NCBI GenBank assembly: GCA_945494195.1
Contig: CALYVJ010000069.1
Coordinates: forward strand, 1 to 7,794
Source: an uncultured Selenomonas sp.
GTDB lineage: Bacteria > Bacillota > Negativicutes > Selenomonadales > Selenomonadaceae
DNA length: 7,794 nucleotides
Reading direction: 5' to 3'
The position numbers were made by a program, and so were the translations under genes. Every line of letters starts with the position of its first letter. Within the stretch, counting starts at the first letter, position 1. The notes below the pieces were generated by a model, which was not told the DNA's origin, made no database searches, and worked only from the letters and a program-made list of their open reading frames with translations. Positions 6,690 to 7,794 of this stretch are shown here, in pieces.

Positions 6690-7478
6690 ATGAGTGAAAT
6701 CTATGTAATTACCTCCGGTAAAGGCGGCGTTGGTAAGACCACAACGACGGCAAATCTTGGTGTAGGCCTTGCCATGCGTGGCAAGAAAGTCGTATTGGTG
6801 GATACGGATACGGGGCTTCGTAATCTGGACCTTTTGCTGGGGCTTGAAAACCGTATCATGTATGATTTGATTGATGTTACCGAAGGACGTGTTCCTTACA
6901 AGAAGGCTTTGATTCGTCATAAGAAATACGAGTCGCTTTTCTTGCTGCCAACCTCTCAGGTAAAGGATAAGATGGCTGTCAATCCGGAACAGCTCATCAC
7001 GTTATGCGATGAGCTGCGCAAGGAATTTGACTACATTCTGATCGACTGCCCGGCAGGTATTGAGCAGGGCTTTAAAACAGCAATCGCAGCTGCGGATACG
7101 GCGCTGGTTGTGACGATGCCGGAGATCTCGGCTGTCCGCGATGCCGATAAGATCATCGGTGAGCTCGGTCGTGCGGATAAGGAGAACATCAAACTGATTG
7201 TAAACCGTATTCGTCCGCAGATGGTGGAAAATGGCGATATGCTTGACATGGAAGATATTGATGACATCCTTTCCCTGGAGTGCATCGGCCAGGTTCCTGA
7301 TGACATCAAGGTCGTTACCAGCACCAATAAGGGTGAACCCTGCATTACGATGGATGACTCTCAGGCTGGTACGGCTTACCGCAATATCGTCGGGCGTATG
7401 TGCGGGGAAGAGATCCCGTTCATGACGTTTGAAAAAGAGGGCTTCTGGACCCGTTTGAAGCACGTTTTCCGTAAGTAA
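6690..7478 (+). CDS. minD: Septum site-determining protein MinD (ATPase)
   Basis: Encodes 262 residues, the usual MinD length. MinD is a deviant Walker A (ParA/MinD) ATPase that dimerises on ATP binding, sits on the membrane, recruits MinC and is released by MinE. The deviant Walker A motif GKGGVGKTT (10-18) has the signature Lys11 and Lys16. Switch I is DTDTGLRNLD (38-47) with Asp40, and Walker B is DCPAG (119-123). The C-terminal amphipathic membrane-targeting helix is GFWTRLKHVFRK (251-262), with aromatic and basic faces. Position 41 is Thr where Ile is more usual (D-x-D-I-GLRNLD); the effect is unknown. ATG 6690 follows a TAGGAA ribosome binding site that overlaps the minC stop, so coupling is likely. 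minE begins 11 nt after the stop. Confidence 0.97.
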   Translation: MSEIYVITSGKGGVGKTTTTANLGVGLAMRGKKVVLVDTDTGLRNLDLLLGLENRIMYDLIDVTEGRVPYKKALIRHKKYESLFLLPTSQVKDKMAVNPEQLITLCDELRKEFDYILIDCPAGIEQGFKTAIAAADTALVVTMPEISAVRDADKIIGELGRADKENIKLIVNRIRPQMVENGDMLDMEDIDDILSLECIGQVPDDIKVVTSTNKGEPCITMDDSQAGTAYRNIVGRMCGEEIPFMTFEKEGFWTRLKHVFRK

Positions 7479-7489
7479 GGAGGAGTTTT

Positions 7490-7762
7490 ATGTTAGACGC
7501 ATTGATGAAGATTTTCGGCAAGAAAGAGCAGTCTGGCAAGATCGCCCGCGACCGCCTGAAGGTCGTGCTCATCCATGACCGTGCCAACATTTCTCCTGAA
7601 GTCATGGATAACCTCAAGAACGATATCATCAAAGTGATTTCCAATTACATGGAAATCAATCAGACGGATATGGAAATCTCGCTGGCTAACGATGATGATT
7701 CCGTTGCTTTGGTTGCCAAGATCCTTGTGGCGAGCATGAAGCATGACATGGTAAATCACTGA
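7490..7762 (+). CDS. minE: Cell division topological specificity factor MinE
   Basis: Encodes 90 residues, within the normal MinE range (E. coli 88). MinE stimulates MinD ATPase, displaces MinC and drives pole-to-pole oscillation or topological restriction of MinCD. The N-terminal amphipathic membrane-targeting segment MLDALMKIFGKK is present, followed by the anti-MinCD region KIARDRLKVVLIHDR (17-31). The topological specificity domain covers about 36-82 and contains MDNLKNDIIKVISNYMEI and a beta strand near the end (VALVAKILV). The ribosome binding site is the strongest in the window, AAGGAGG at 7477-7483 with a 6-nt gap, which would fit a need for MinE in stoichiometric excess. The last codons end before an A-rich stretch (7763-7794) with no gene that can be called. 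Presence of MinE argues against a Bacillus-type DivIVA/MinJ-only system. Confidence 0.95.
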   Translation: MLDALMKIFGKKEQSGKIARDRLKVVLIHDRANISPEVMDNLKNDIIKVISNYMEINQTDMEISLANDDDSVALVAKILVASMKHDMVNH

Positions 7763-7794
7763 GAAATAGATAAAAAGAAATAACGAAAAGTATA

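Noticed and set aside
6351..6920. 189-codon open frame on the - strand over minC and minD
   Set aside because: Antisense shadow of two conserved genes; no motif or plausible start context.
7763..7794. Start of a following gene such as rodA
   Set aside because: Only 32 A-rich bases remain, with no start codon behind a ribosome binding site, so nothing can be called.

Overview
All nine complete genes, plus one gene cut off by the left edge, lie on the + strand. The window is a compact housekeeping locus for cell shape and division-site placement. The order is DUF4321 (partial) - maf - radC - mreB - mreC - mreD - mrdA (PBP2) - minC - minD - minE. This arrangement is typical of Firmicutes. A full MinCDE set with MinE, the moderate base composition and the general look of the proteins suggest an anaerobic Firmicute, most likely a Negativicute (Selenomonas-like, outer membrane-bearing). 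That placement is inference from gene order and protein character and was not tested by a search.

Region 1 (1-1478): the end of a small DUF4321 membrane protein is followed after 12 nt by maf, a nucleotide pyrophosphatase. maf overlaps the start of radC, which encodes a JAMM-fold protein. Region 2 (1479-1624) is the only sizeable intergenic gap. It holds a convincing extended -10 promoter, a 9-bp inverted repeat reaching back into the radC stop codon, and a leader hairpin followed by a T-rich run just before the mreB ribosome binding site. Region 3 (1625-4115): mreB, mreC and mreD are joined by 4-nt ATGA overlaps and form the elongasome core. A terminator-like hairpin follows mreD.

Region 4 (4161-5954) is mrdA, the elongation-specific transpeptidase PBP2, with a TTG start behind a good ribosome binding site. 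Region 5 (6019-7762) is minC-minD-minE, which keeps FtsZ rings away from the poles. A hairpin without an immediate T-run separates mrdA from minC. The last 32 bases are A-rich and hold no gene that can be called.

The genes work together as follows. MreB filaments, MreC and MreD organise PBP2 for lateral wall synthesis, and MinCDE positions the septum. Placing both sets on one strand with short gaps suggests shared transcription, modulated by the hairpins. I saw no mobile element, CRISPR array, RNA gene or novel multi-gene system. The points worth checking are regulatory: the mreB leader and the junction hairpins.
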